DNA of 14,375 bases from Bacillota bacterium (GTDB lineage Bacteria; Bacillota; Clostridia; Christensenellales; Aristaeellaceae): positions 1 through 14,375 of the forward strand of contig JAEZHM010000132.1 in the NCBI GenBank assembly GCA_023416585.1, read 5' to 3'. This document shows, piece after piece, positions 6,979 to 14,347 of the stretch (position 1 is the first letter of the stretch; each line of letters opens with the position of its first letter). The notes under the pieces are model-generated. The model saw nothing but the letters and a program-made list of their open reading frames with translations, ran no database searches and had not been told where the DNA came from. Position numbers and translations under genes: made by a program.

Positions 6979-7983
6979 TCACGAATGCTTGATGTAAATG
7001 TATCCGTCAGGCAATGACGGGACAGTTCCTGCTGTGCCGTGCTGGATCGTGTCTTCATCATGGAATCGCTTCCATCCAGTTGACCAACCACTTCCGTTTG
7101 CTTGCCGATGATACCATGCACCGCTGGCTTGTGTAGCCCATAGTTGGGAAATCTCACCGCCATTGCCGATAGAGAGAATATTACCGTAGGATGATGGTTG
7201 ATTTGTGAGTGTACCAGGGCTATAAAATGCTGTCTTCAATCCACTATTCCAGTTGGTAAATGTGTCTGAAAGACCAGTTACTTGATGATGGTCCCTATTC
7301 CCCGACTGGATGCAATAGCTTGTCCAATTGCCTAGATGCAAAACAAGCTGGTCATAGTTGGTTCCAGCATACATATTCCCAGCAACGCGAACATCTTTGT
7401 TAAACCAATGACCATATGTCGCATCTGTATTGTGGTGCGCATAGCTGTTATTTTGGCAACCAATTTGATAGTATTTCCCGCTAGTATTGATTTGAAGGTT
7501 GCCTGTCATAGCACCACCAGACAAGGGCAGATAACTATGTGTATGCCCACTAGCAGCATACTTACTTGCCAAGCTTGTTCCCTGCTCCGAAATTGCTCCA
7601 ACACTGACGAATCCACCAGCCCCAACTTGCACCAAACCACCATCGCCATTCAAATATAATGTAGATGGTGTAGTACTGTTGCTCTTTGCCATGATCTCGT
7701 TGTTATCCATGATGATGTGCGTTCCGGTATCGGACCCTATCATCAACGCAACATCATTATTGGATGCGCCTGCAGCGTCAGTGGTGGCAGTCAAACGTAT
7801 ACGGGGCAGTGTGAGTTTTCCGCCCATCGATTGATCCCCGGTGGTTGCGACTGCCCCAAGGGATGCCGGTGTATGCGTATGGCCTTCAACGGCGGCACCT
7901 ATGTCAGCGGGAGCAGGCGGTTGTACGTTCGCTTTTGGTATGGCGGCATTGCTGTCCCATACTTGCGCCCACGCGCCCCATGT
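6979..7983 (-). CDS. C-terminal tail-fibre segment in phase after the TGA (readthrough extension or separated gene)
   Basis: This has 334 codons in the same frame as the 965-aa fibre gene. The first 52 codons (7983-7828) contain no ATG, GTG or TTG, yet encode clear fibre sequence: the knob-closing TWGAWAQVW, a Pro-rich link, a GHTH metal-type motif (EGHTHTPASLGA) and TTGDQSMGGKL. A second GHTH (ASGHTHSYLPLSGGAMTG) follows; paired HxH motifs bind metal ions in T4 gp12-type fibre collars. A second knob-like segment (GNILSIGNGGEISQLW through GWSTGWKRF) lies near the C-terminus. If the TGA is a true stop, the only usable start is ATG at 7827 (282 aa), preceded by a weak GGGGA. If read through, the product is a 1,300-residue fibre. 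Base composition here is clearly more AT-rich than in the upstream genes. Confidence 0.8.
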   Translation of the reverse strand, partial: TWGAWAQVWDSNAAIPKANVQPPAPADIGAAVEGHTHTPASLGAVATTGDQSMGGKLTLPRIRLTATTDAAGASNNDVALMIGSDTGTHIIMDNNEIMAKSNSTTPSTLYLNGDGGLVQVGAGGFVSVGAISEQGTSLASKYAASGHTHSYLPLSGGAMTGNLQINTSGKYYQIGCQNNSYAHHNTDATYGHWFNKDVRVAGNMYAGTNYDQLVLHLGNWTSYCIQSGNRDHHQVTGLSDTFTNWNSGLKTAFYSPGTLTNQPSSYGNILSIGNGGEISQLWATQASGAWYHRQANGSGWSTGWKRFHDEDTIQHGTAGTVPSLPDGYIYIKHS

Positions 7984-7986
7984 TCA
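7984..7986 (-). other. In-phase TGA inside a pyocin-knob domain (readthrough candidate)
   Basis: The codon order across the junction is R-R-Y-Y-S, TGA, T-W-G-A-W-A-Q-V-W-D. The bases around the stop are AGC TGA ACA, and an A after UGA is a fairly leaky context. A knob domain normally reads through this point as 'R.Yy.GTW.aW..i', so the stop stands where a small residue such as Gly would be expected; GGA to TGA is one base change. TGA is used as an ordinary stop at 13828, 13317, 6979 and 5185, so this is not a genome-wide code change. The possibilities are programmed UGA readthrough, a nonsense mutation, or a base-call error. Confidence 0.7.
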
Positions 7987-10881
7987 GCTGTAATATCTGC
8001 GGATGAATACCTTGGCAGCCGAATCCGTGCTGTATTCCTTGACAGTCTGTACACATCCGGCAGTGCGTTCCACCAGCAAAGCCAGCGCATACCCTGTAGG
8101 GCAGTTGATAAACGTTGCCACCGTGGCATTGGCTGGGCAGTAGTACATTCCAGGTGTCTGTATGTCATTCAGGTTCGTGCCGCTGCCCAATAGAATGGGC
8201 GTTTGCAGAAATCTTGCATCCAGCGTCTGCCCTTTGTGCAGAATATCCCAATCATCCGGCAAGGCCAACACCTTGCCCGTGTCTTTGGGAGCCAATCTGC
8301 CCAAAGCAGCACGGTCATTGCGGAAATCAAACAAGCGAACAGATGCCGGCACGGACACCGGATACGGTGTGGCATCCTTGCCAACAGTGTCCTTCAGATT
8401 GATCTGCACATCGTAGCATTTATCCGTGTCAATGCCGTCTGCCAGCGTCGTTTCCACCCCGCTTATCATGGATACGCTGCCCAGCCAATTGCTTGTACCG
8501 GATTTCTTGTAACGCACCGTGGCCTCCGCCGCGCTGTTGTTCCCGTCCAGTGATGTTACATGGAATGTGGCCTTGACGCGGATGCGTGTGCCCTCGTTGC
8601 TTCGTTCATTGTTTGTATTGGCACGAAAGCAATCCACCATGGAGATCGCAGGCGGCGTGTAACTGGTTACCGTCAATGGATATTCATCCGTGCCTTGCCG
8701 TGGCCTGCTGTCTTTTGCCCGGCCATAAAATGTGTAGGAACCGGCAGAAAAAGGCCCGGCCACCAAAGTTTGAGAACTTACGTCATAGGATCCGCCACCC
8801 CAAATTCTGTACGCCTCTGTAGCATGCGGTGTGGTTCCGTCAGGGAACGTGGCAGTGAGATTCAGCGTGACGGTGGTATAGCCGCTTAATGCGTATGTCA
8901 GAAAAACGTTGTTCAGCGTGGGAGCAAGCGTAGCAGCAGGCTTCACCGACTCCGGGACCTCTGCGGTAAAGGGAACAACTTGTGTGCCAATGACCGTGCT
9001 GCCCCACTTGGTGGTCAGCTCCGCATAAGCAGAGGTGCTGGTGGCCGGTACGATGGCATTCCATTCCAATGGAAACACACAGGAATCGGATGTATCCCCC
9101 GCAGTCATTTCATGCGAAATGGTATGCGTAGCATCCATGTACCAGCGCAGCACATGGGTGTAAGTTGGGTCATTCACGTGAAGGGTTGCTGTGATGGCTG
9201 TGACCCCGTCCATTGGCACTCTGGTTCTGTCAAGGGTGAAGGTGGAATGGGGCTGGCGCACATACAGGTCCGCATACTGCAAAGACAAGCCGCTGTAATA
9301 CCCCGCCACGCTGCCAATTGCCTGTACCTTGTGGTAATGGTGTCCGGTGCCATTAGGAGCCGTAAATGCCCATGCAGTGGTGGTGCTGGTTCCAACCTGC
9401 GCGTATGTTCCGCCAGGCGAGGCGGCCCGCCAGATGGCATAGCTTGCAATGGAAACGCCACCGGGAGCAGCCGCCCCGCTCCAGGTCAGCGTTGCACTGC
9501 CGCCGGGCGCGACTTCCAAAGGGGTTGCATGGACGGTATCAGGCGCGGTCGGCGCAGTGTAGGAATACAGCCTTGGGCTGTATGCATCCGCGCTGCCTCC
9601 GTATGCGCCAACAGCTACCACCTTGTATTTGTAGTAGCTGCCGCCGGCGGCATGGGCAATCACATTATGGCTTGTACCAGTCAAACCTGTTGCCAATTCG
9701 GTGTAATTTGTACCATCCGAACTGCGCGAAATCGTGTAGCTTTGGATGATATTATTGATGCCACTTGAGCCTGTCCAGCTCAAAGTAACGGCTGCCCCCG
9801 GCGCACGGTACTGATCCGAGGCGGAGCCAGCCAGTGTCACGCCGGATACGCCGGGATTGGTGAAAGTGTACAGCTTGGAACTTAAAACCGCACCGCTGCT
9901 GGAATATTGGCCGGCGGCGGTTATCTGGTACTGGTAATACTCAGAGGTTGAGCCGGGAGCAGTCACCGAAACCGAAGTCCCTGTCACCGTGGTCAGCGGG
10001 GAATATGCGCCTCCGTTTATGCTGTACTTGACGGTATAGCATTGAATGGCATTGTATGATCCGTTCGTTCCTGTCCAGCTCAACAACACGGATGCAGATG
10101 ATGCCATGTACTGGTTGGATGTGCTGCCATTGAGTTTTACTGCGGAAACAGCCGGCGCCGTATAGGAGTACAGCTTCGGGCTGACCGCCAAAGCGCTGCT
10201 TCCATATTCGCCAACAGCAGCCACTTTATATACGTAATAGCTGCCGCCCGCGGTATGAGCGGTCACATCATAGCTGGTTCCGGTCACGCCTTGTGCCAAC
10301 TGGGTATAATTCGTACCATCAGCACTGCGGGAGATGGTGTAACTCTGGATGCTGTTGTGAGCGCCGTTTACGCCTGTCCAGCTCAGGGGAACTGTTGTTC
10401 CCGGTGAACGGAACTGGTCAGAACCGGAGCCGGCGAGCTTCACATTGGTAACGGACGGTGCAGTGTAAGGCGGCGTGTAGGTGACGCTAACAGTTATGTC
10501 TGACCAATTTAAAGAGGATTCGTGTGGTGTACCGTCATATGATGATGATCCCGTTCCACCGTATGCCTTGAATTTGAACTCAAATGAAATGGTAGAATAG
10601 CTTCCACCTAATCCCTGCAGCTTTGAGGTAATGTCCTTACTCCCTGTAAAATTCGGGCTTCCTTCAATCGTTCTTATACTCGCGCCTGACAGCGGTGAAT
10701 TGTATGATGCTGAAATGGACGCGGAACTGATGGTTGATCCTGCAGGTATGCTGCTGATGTCTACCGTCTTTGTATCCGTATCAGTAGAGGGAGTTGTATG
10801 AGTAACTACACCTGCAAGAAAGTAACTTGTCCACCGGCTGGATTGATTAAAATTGGGAATTGTAAACTGCATCTGTGCCAT
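7984..10881 (-). CDS. Tail-fibre / host-specificity protein with FnIII repeats, DUF859-like region and pyocin-knob end, 965 aa
   Basis: It starts with the ATG overlapping the previous stop (TAATG at 10883-10879). Domains: an N-terminal beta-rich module (about 1-138); four fibronectin-III-like modules of about 100 residues (141-240, 241-340, 341-440, 441-540), each with LSWTG/LTWSG and YTISRS/YAIWRA strands; Ig-like strands (about 545-750); a DUF859-like section (about 755-880, YTPPAISMVDCFRAN through RAALGRLAPKD); and a pyocin-knob start (about 895-965, LNDIQTPGMYYCPAN to VFIRRYYS). The knob is cut short by TGA at 7984-7986. The frame continues in phase with TWGAWAQVWDS, which is exactly the missing closing strand of a knob. 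The role is probably receptor binding at the distal tail. Recombination among the FnIII copies is likely, since modules 1 and 3 are much more alike than either is to module 2. Confidence 0.9.
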   Translation of the reverse strand: MAQMQFTIPNFNQSSRWTSYFLAGVVTHTTPSTDTDTKTVDISSIPAGSTISSASISASYNSPLSGASIRTIEGSPNFTGSKDITSKLQGLGGSYSTISFEFKFKAYGGTGSSSYDGTPHESSLNWSDITVSVTYTPPYTAPSVTNVKLAGSGSDQFRSPGTTVPLSWTGVNGAHNSIQSYTISRSADGTNYTQLAQGVTGTSYDVTAHTAGGSYYVYKVAAVGEYGSSALAVSPKLYSYTAPAVSAVKLNGSTSNQYMASSASVLLSWTGTNGSYNAIQCYTVKYSINGGAYSPLTTVTGTSVSVTAPGSTSEYYQYQITAAGQYSSSGAVLSSKLYTFTNPGVSGVTLAGSASDQYRAPGAAVTLSWTGSSGINNIIQSYTISRSSDGTNYTELATGLTGTSHNVIAHAAGGSYYKYKVVAVGAYGGSADAYSPRLYSYTAPTAPDTVHATPLEVAPGGSATLTWSGAAAPGGVSIASYAIWRAASPGGTYAQVGTSTTTAWAFTAPNGTGHHYHKVQAIGSVAGYYSGLSLQYADLYVRQPHSTFTLDRTRVPMDGVTAITATLHVNDPTYTHVLRWYMDATHTISHEMTAGDTSDSCVFPLEWNAIVPATSTSAYAELTTKWGSTVIGTQVVPFTAEVPESVKPAATLAPTLNNVFLTYALSGYTTVTLNLTATFPDGTTPHATEAYRIWGGGSYDVSSQTLVAGPFSAGSYTFYGRAKDSRPRQGTDEYPLTVTSYTPPAISMVDCFRANTNNERSNEGTRIRVKATFHVTSLDGNNSAAEATVRYKKSGTSNWLGSVSMISGVETTLADGIDTDKCYDVQINLKDTVGKDATPYPVSVPASVRLFDFRNDRAALGRLAPKDTGKVLALPDDWDILHKGQTLDARFLQTPILLGSGTNLNDIQTPGMYYCPANATVATFINCPTGYALALLVERTAGCVQTVKEYSTDSAAKVFIRRYYS
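9562..10461 (-). repeat. Three 100-codon FnIII module repeats
   Basis: Within the fibre gene, modules at residues 141-240, 241-340 and 341-440 are in exact 300-base register. Modules 1 and 3 share long near-identical strings (for example IQSYTISRSADGTNYT versus IQSYTISRSSDGTNYT, and TAGGSYYVYKV versus AAGGSYYKYKV), while module 2 between them has diverged. A fourth, more distant module follows (441-540). Such repeats allow unequal recombination to lengthen or shorten the fibre. Confidence 0.85.
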
Positions 10882-11807
10882 TACGAACTGCTCGCCTCCC
10901 TCCAGCTGCCGGTGATGCCGCCATTTTCAATCCTGATATCCACAAAGCCCTTTTCCCCGGCAACCGTGGAATAGTCATTGCCAATGGTCAAAGTATGGGC
11001 GATATGCGCATTTTTCATGGAAAACAGCTCGCCTGCCACATAGGCCACTTCCGTATTGCCATTCATGAAGGACAGCTTGGCATTGCTCAATACCGTTGAC
11101 AGATTGCTGCCATCCTTGGTGATGTGCAACCCATCCGCCTGGAAGGTGAAATACGATTGGATCAGTGTGTAGTAGTTGACTTCCTCGCCATTGAGGTTCA
11201 CCATTTTGATGTCCTGCTTTTTGCCGACAGACAGTTCAATCTCACCGGCGCGCTGGTCAATGAAGGTAAACTTGTCCTCTACGACAGACTTGGTGTAGTA
11301 ATCATCCAGAGCACCTGTGCCAAGCTTACCGCTCAAATCGGCCTGATACTGTTCGTGGGACCGCACCGTGGATACAATCTGCTCCGCTGTCATCAACAGC
11401 CCGGCCGTGTACTGCACCGCGGCGAAGGCGTTGTCATAGGTGGGATTCCATTGCCCATTCTCGTACCGGTGGCATACGCCCTCCGCGTCATACCATAAAT
11501 CGCCATACAACGGATTCTGATCGGGCGGTGCCGGTGCTGTTTCCTGATGCCAGATTTGGGAACCGCCCGATACAGCCAGAATCAGCGACTTTGCGGTCTG
11601 CTGCACTTGCGTAAGGTTCCCTTCCGCATCTTCCACCCGCTTTTGAAAATCCTTGCCCAGGTCCTCAAACCGCAGCCGGTTCAGGCGGCGGTACAGGTCA
11701 TCAAACGTATCGGACAACTGACGCACCAAATTCCGTTCCGCACCCGTCCAGTTGGATGGGGTGCGCAGCGGCTCATATTGGTGGATGGTAATGTAATCGC
11801 TCGTCAT
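10881..11807 (-). CDS. Minor structural / tail-tip protein, 308 aa
   Basis: The start is the ATG at 11807 (MTSDYITIHQ), with AAGGAGG 6 bases upstream overlapping the stop of the nozzle gene. The N-terminal 100 residues contain a helical/coiled segment (LVRQLSDTFDDLYRRLNRL, then EDLGKDFQKRVEDAEGNL). A 'PLYGDLWYDAEG' plus 'YENGQWNP' motif follows (about 120-145), common in phage minor structural proteins. The C-terminal third, LSNAKLSFMNGNTEVAYVA...MKNAHIAHTLTIGN, matches the closing domain seen in siphophage tail-endopeptidase/minor structural proteins that anchor fibres. The large protease part of those proteins is absent, so this is probably a short adaptor between tail tip and fibre. Its TAA overlaps the ATG of the fibre gene (TAATG), implying translational coupling. 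Confidence 0.85.
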   Translation of the reverse strand: MTSDYITIHQYEPLRTPSNWTGAERNLVRQLSDTFDDLYRRLNRLRFEDLGKDFQKRVEDAEGNLTQVQQTAKSLILAVSGGSQIWHQETAPAPPDQNPLYGDLWYDAEGVCHRYENGQWNPTYDNAFAAVQYTAGLLMTAEQIVSTVRSHEQYQADLSGKLGTGALDDYYTKSVVEDKFTFIDQRAGEIELSVGKKQDIKMVNLNGEEVNYYTLIQSYFTFQADGLHITKDGSNLSTVLSNAKLSFMNGNTEVAYVAGELFSMKNAHIAHTLTIGNDYSTVAGEKGFVDIRIENGGITGSWREASSS

Positions 11808-11818
11808 GCGTGCCCTCC

Positions 11819-13303
11819 TTATTCGGGATCCATTTCGGCCTTGACCAAAACGCCGCCCACAATACGCCATGCCACAGATGTCTCGCTGCCGATGATCAGC
11901 CGAAAGCGCCTGCCTGATCCGCCGAAACGGATGCGCCTCTGCCTTGCCTTGTCCGGCTCAGACTTGTCAAAGGTGACCGTCTTCATTTTCAGGCTGCGCT
12001 CCGTTTCAATGCCAATGGTCAAGGGGACAGCATCCTGGGCTTCCACCGTCAGGTACACCTCAAAGCCGCCCTTGCGGATGGCCTTCTGCTGCAGGTCCTG
12101 CCATTGCCCATACCACCAGGCGGGGTGAGCGGCTGTGCCGGCGGTCCAGGAATCCTGCCCCCACTCGTACACCCGCCCCGGCGTGGAATGGCTGGTGAAG
12201 AACAACCGGTCAAAGGTGGGCAGAAACGCTTCCACGCTCAAATCATCCCGGTACAGCCATGTCCCATCCTTCAGGTTGAGCATCAGCACGGCATTGTTGC
12301 AGCTTTCGCCATTGACAGGGAAAGCGCAGTAATAAACGTTCTTGAACACGCAGCCGCAAGCCTGATCCAATGCAGCCTTGTGCATGGTGTCATAGATCGT
12401 TTTGCAGGCATCCGGCATGAGAAGGGATGTGCTGACCCCGTCATACTGCATCACGCCTTCATCAGTGAGCATCAGGATGCGCTCCCCGTCCAGGGCAATG
12501 GTATTCACATATTTCGTGCCGCTGCCGTACTGCTCCCGAAAGGCGTATTCGCCGGGGTCCGTGCCAAGAATGCGCCAGATGCGGTTCCGCTTGAAGGCGA
12601 TGAGCTGCGTTCCCATCTGCACAAGGGCCAGGAAACCATCCCCGTCCCAACTGGGCTGCATCACGTCACCGGCGCCATCCTCCGGAATGTCAAGGTTGGC
12701 TTCCCACCCCCTAGGATCAAAGGGAGCGCTGAATACCAGCGTATCGGGATCGTCCTGTATCGCGCCGCCCCAGATGCGTTCGGCGTACCTGGCAATCACG
12801 CCAAAGGTTTTGGGCGTGGGAACCAGTTCAATGGTCATGGTATCGCCCCGAACGCAGATCATGCCATCCTGCGCATTGGACATGATCAGCACATCCACTG
12901 GCGCATAGCTGCCTTCGGGATTGATTTCGTAGGAAAGACAGCTCCATACGTTACAGGCGAACGCTTCCACACCTTCCGGCATGGGCAATGCCTGCCACGC
13001 TGTTCCGCCGATGGGCATGGCATAGAGCATGCCCCCGGCTGCGGCGATGAGGATGTCCCTGTCATCATCTTCGGAATACCAGCGGCGGTGAAGGCAGGCC
13101 AGCGTTTCAATCGGCGAGGGAACGGAGGGGTCCAGCAGCTTGCAGGCTCCGCAAGGCTGGAGTACCCCTCCCAAGGTTGCCATGTTGATGGCGCTGCGGG
13201 CCGTACCTGCATCGGCATTCAGCCCGTCACCCTGCTGGAAGATGCCTGAAAATCCCGGAATCAGCACATCCGCATCATAGGCGTTCAGCATGATCGGGGC
13301 CAT
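11819..13303 (-). CDS. Nozzle-like / beta-propeller tail protein, 494 aa
   Basis: I place the start at the ATG at 13303 (MAPIMLNAYDAD) because AAGGAGG sits 7 bases upstream; the earlier in-frame ATG at 13330 lies inside the preceding gene and has no comparable site. The N-terminus has an 'FxGIfQQGDGLNADAGTARSAINM' type segment (about residues 18-40, abbreviated), a hallmark of phage tail hub/nozzle proteins in which a short list of DNA- or tail-contact residues precedes a beta-rich propeller. Repeated WxxLP, ILMLTDEGVMQYDG and LKDGTWLYRDD blades follow. The C-terminus (IRFGGSGRRFRLIIGS) is typical of the terminal strand-rich domain of such proteins. By analogy with T7 gp12 or P22 gp10 it may form the DNA exit channel below the adaptor. 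It ends TAA inside the ribosome binding site region of the next gene. Fold and role are inferred. Confidence 0.85.
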   Translation of the reverse strand: MAPIMLNAYDADVLIPGFSGIFQQGDGLNADAGTARSAINMATLGGVLQPCGACKLLDPSVPSPIETLACLHRRWYSEDDDRDILIAAAGGMLYAMPIGGTAWQALPMPEGVEAFACNVWSCLSYEINPEGSYAPVDVLIMSNAQDGMICVRGDTMTIELVPTPKTFGVIARYAERIWGGAIQDDPDTLVFSAPFDPRGWEANLDIPEDGAGDVMQPSWDGDGFLALVQMGTQLIAFKRNRIWRILGTDPGEYAFREQYGSGTKYVNTIALDGERILMLTDEGVMQYDGVSTSLLMPDACKTIYDTMHKAALDQACGCVFKNVYYCAFPVNGESCNNAVLMLNLKDGTWLYRDDLSVEAFLPTFDRLFFTSHSTPGRVYEWGQDSWTAGTAAHPAWWYGQWQDLQQKAIRKGGFEVYLTVEAQDAVPLTIGIETERSLKMKTVTFDKSEPDKARQRRIRFGGSGRRFRLIIGSETSVAWRIVGGVLVKAEMDPE

Positions 13304-13316
13304 GCGCATTCCTCCT

Positions 13317-13685
13317 TCATCTTGGAACATTCACAAAATGGGTTGCGTTTACGTCAGCCCGGATACCGGCAAGCGTTTCCTCCGCCGCCAACCTAAACTG
13401 GTGGCCCCGGCTTTGCTTGGCGGGATTGCCGTTGCGGTACACACACCAGGCGGCCCAGTTGGCGATTCCAAGGTGCGCAAAGGATGGCAGCTTCGGTTCA
13501 TCCGTGTCATCCGCAAGCGGAGGGTATTCACTGTCTTTTTCCAGATGCCGTCTTGCATGGGCCCACACAAGGCGGTCGTACCCTTCATTGATGTAGTCCA
13601 TCAGAAAGGGCTCAAACTCGCCCGCGTCCCCAGCGTCGTTGTTTGTCTGGAACATAACGAAATCTTTGATTTGAGAAACGTTCAT
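13317..13685 (-). CDS. Head-tail adaptor-like protein, 122 aa
   Basis: The protein begins MNVSQIKDF and ends THFVNVPR. The ATG at 13685 has GAGGTG 6 bases upstream; the frame stays open further upstream but only through the repeat element. The protein looks all-helical: a helix with INEGYDRLVWAHARRHL, a Pro-rich link (YPPLADDTDEPKLP), a helix with IANWAAWCVYRNG, then a basic helix. The pattern 'INEGYDRL...A.....yPpL.....P.LP..aH..IAnWA.W..YRNGNP.KQsRG..F' recalls phage gp6-like connector/adaptor proteins that bridge the portal and the next tail component. Its place just before the nozzle-like gene fits. Its TGA (13317-13319) lies 13 bases upstream of the next start, so the two are probably coupled. 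The family call is from memory of the pattern; no search was run. Confidence 0.85.
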   Translation of the reverse strand: MNVSQIKDFVMFQTNNDAGDAGEFEPFLMDYINEGYDRLVWAHARRHLEKDSEYPPLADDTDEPKLPSFAHLGIANWAAWCVYRNGNPAKQSRGHQFRLAAEETLAGIRADVNATHFVNVPR

Positions 13686-13758
13686 ATGTGACACCTCAAA
13701 AGGTTGATGTAGGTTTTGATGTAATCCAGGATGGGATGCCAATCCCCAAGGTTGGTGC

Positions 13759-13813
13759 CCGAAGGTTTCCAAAGGGCGACCGGAAAGCCCTTTGGTCGCG
13801 TCCGAAGACGCGA
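13759..13813. repeat. Palindromic repeat element, short copy
   Basis: This is the compact form of the element at 14108-14265. The arms CCAAAGGGC (13769-13777) and GCCCTTTGG (13787-13795) enclose only 9 bases, and an abutting hairpin TCGCGTC-CGAA-GACGCGA occupies 13796-13813. Read as minus-strand RNA the small hairpin has a C(UUCG)G tetraloop, a very stable fold. The small stem differs from the other copy by paired (compensatory) changes, GTC/GAC versus CTC/GAG-type bases, which suggests the RNA structure is kept. It fills the gap between the 80-aa and 122-aa genes, so it could set relative expression or mark an RNA processing site. That role is inference. Confidence 0.75.
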
Positions 13814-13827
13814 TACCCCCTGCCGAT

Positions 13828-14070
13828 TCACAAATTCGGATACTTCACCTTCAGGGCCAGGAAAACGGGCACCTTGACGCTCACATATTCACCCCGCTTG
13901 ATGATGGTGGTTTCGCCATTGATGGTCACATGCTCGGTTTGATCCACCCTGGCGCCTGTCTCGTCCACCTCCAGAAGGGGCAGCGAGATCTGCACCATGG
14001 GCTCGGATTCAGGGATGGGGGTGGGGATACTCTCTGTCATGGGGTTTGTTTCCGTAGTTTTGACTGCCAT
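13828..14070 (-). CDS. Small virion-region protein, 80 aa
   Basis: The protein starts MAVKTTETNP and ends in KVKYPNL. I chose the ATG at 14070 because GGAGG lies 8 bases upstream; the frame is open further upstream but only through the repeat element. The first 30 residues are Pro/Thr/Glu-rich and probably disordered. The second half has a compact beta-like motif, VDQTEHVTINGETTIIKRGEYVSV, here broken as VDQTEHVTIN (about 42-51) and IIKRGEYVSVKVP (about 56-68). That 'V.INGe...IKRG..V.V' pattern is familiar from small proteins encoded beside the major capsid gene in Firmicutes phages, usually annotated hypothetical. A capsid decoration or head-completion role is possible but inferred from position. 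It ends with TGA and is followed by 142 bases containing the short repeat copy. Confidence 0.85.
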   Translation of the reverse strand: MAVKTTETNPMTESIPTPIPESEPMVQISLPLLEVDETGARVDQTEHVTINGETTIIKRGEYVSVKVPVFLALKVKYPNL

Positions 14071-14107
14071 ATGTTTACCTCCAAAATTTTGATGTTCCGG
14101 GTTGCAT

Positions 14108-14265
14108 CCGAAGGTTTCCAAAGGGCGACCGGCCCATCTGGCTCAATTGTCGCACTGCTCACATTCGTTCGCATTGCTCTGTTTCGCCAGCCTCCTCCGC
14201 CTCGCTTCATCCGCCACAGGCGGCGCTTCGGCTTCGGAGCCCTTTGGTCGCTCCCGCAGGAGCGA
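14108..14265. repeat. Palindromic repeat element, long copy
   Basis: This shares a 25-base exact block (14108-14132) and a 13-base exact block (14239-14251) with the short copy at 13759-13813. The arms CCAAAGGGC (14118-14126) and GCCCTTTGG (14239-14247) are inverted repeats. Here they enclose about 112 bases of GC-rich sequence that itself contains a CCGCC-ACA-GGCGG stem. A second hairpin, TCGCTCC-CGCA-GGAGCGA (14248-14265), directly abuts the outer stem. In mRNA the order is small hairpin, large stem, then the ribosome binding site of the 80-aa gene. The architecture is read directly; the function is unknown. Confidence 0.75.
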
Positions 14266-14347
14266 GATACAAATGAAATTGATACGAAGTACATTAAGAA
14301 TGCTTAGAGTACGTCATATCTTGCTGACTATAACGCAGGAGGGAGTA

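Noticed and set aside
7984..7986. Genome-wide TGA reassignment or selenocysteine insertion
   Set aside because: TGA closes several other genes at sensible positions (13828, 13317, 6979, 5185), and I see no SECIS-like hairpin placed right after this TGA.
8980..9768. Plus-strand open frame (262 codons) opposite the fibre gene
   Set aside because: Low-complexity, Cys/Arg/His-rich shadow frame with no ribosome binding site, lying wholly inside the FnIII fibre gene.
6979..10881. Diversity-generating retroelement acting on the fibre
   Set aside because: No reverse transcriptase gene and no template/variable repeat pair with adenine-specific differences is visible in this window.
12104..13249. Long plus-strand open frame (381 codons) opposite the nozzle gene
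   Set aside because: It is a shadow of GC-rich coding on the other strand: Pro/Gly/His/Arg-rich composition, no ribosome binding site, and no domain-like pattern, whereas the minus-strand frame has a strong site and family-like motifs.
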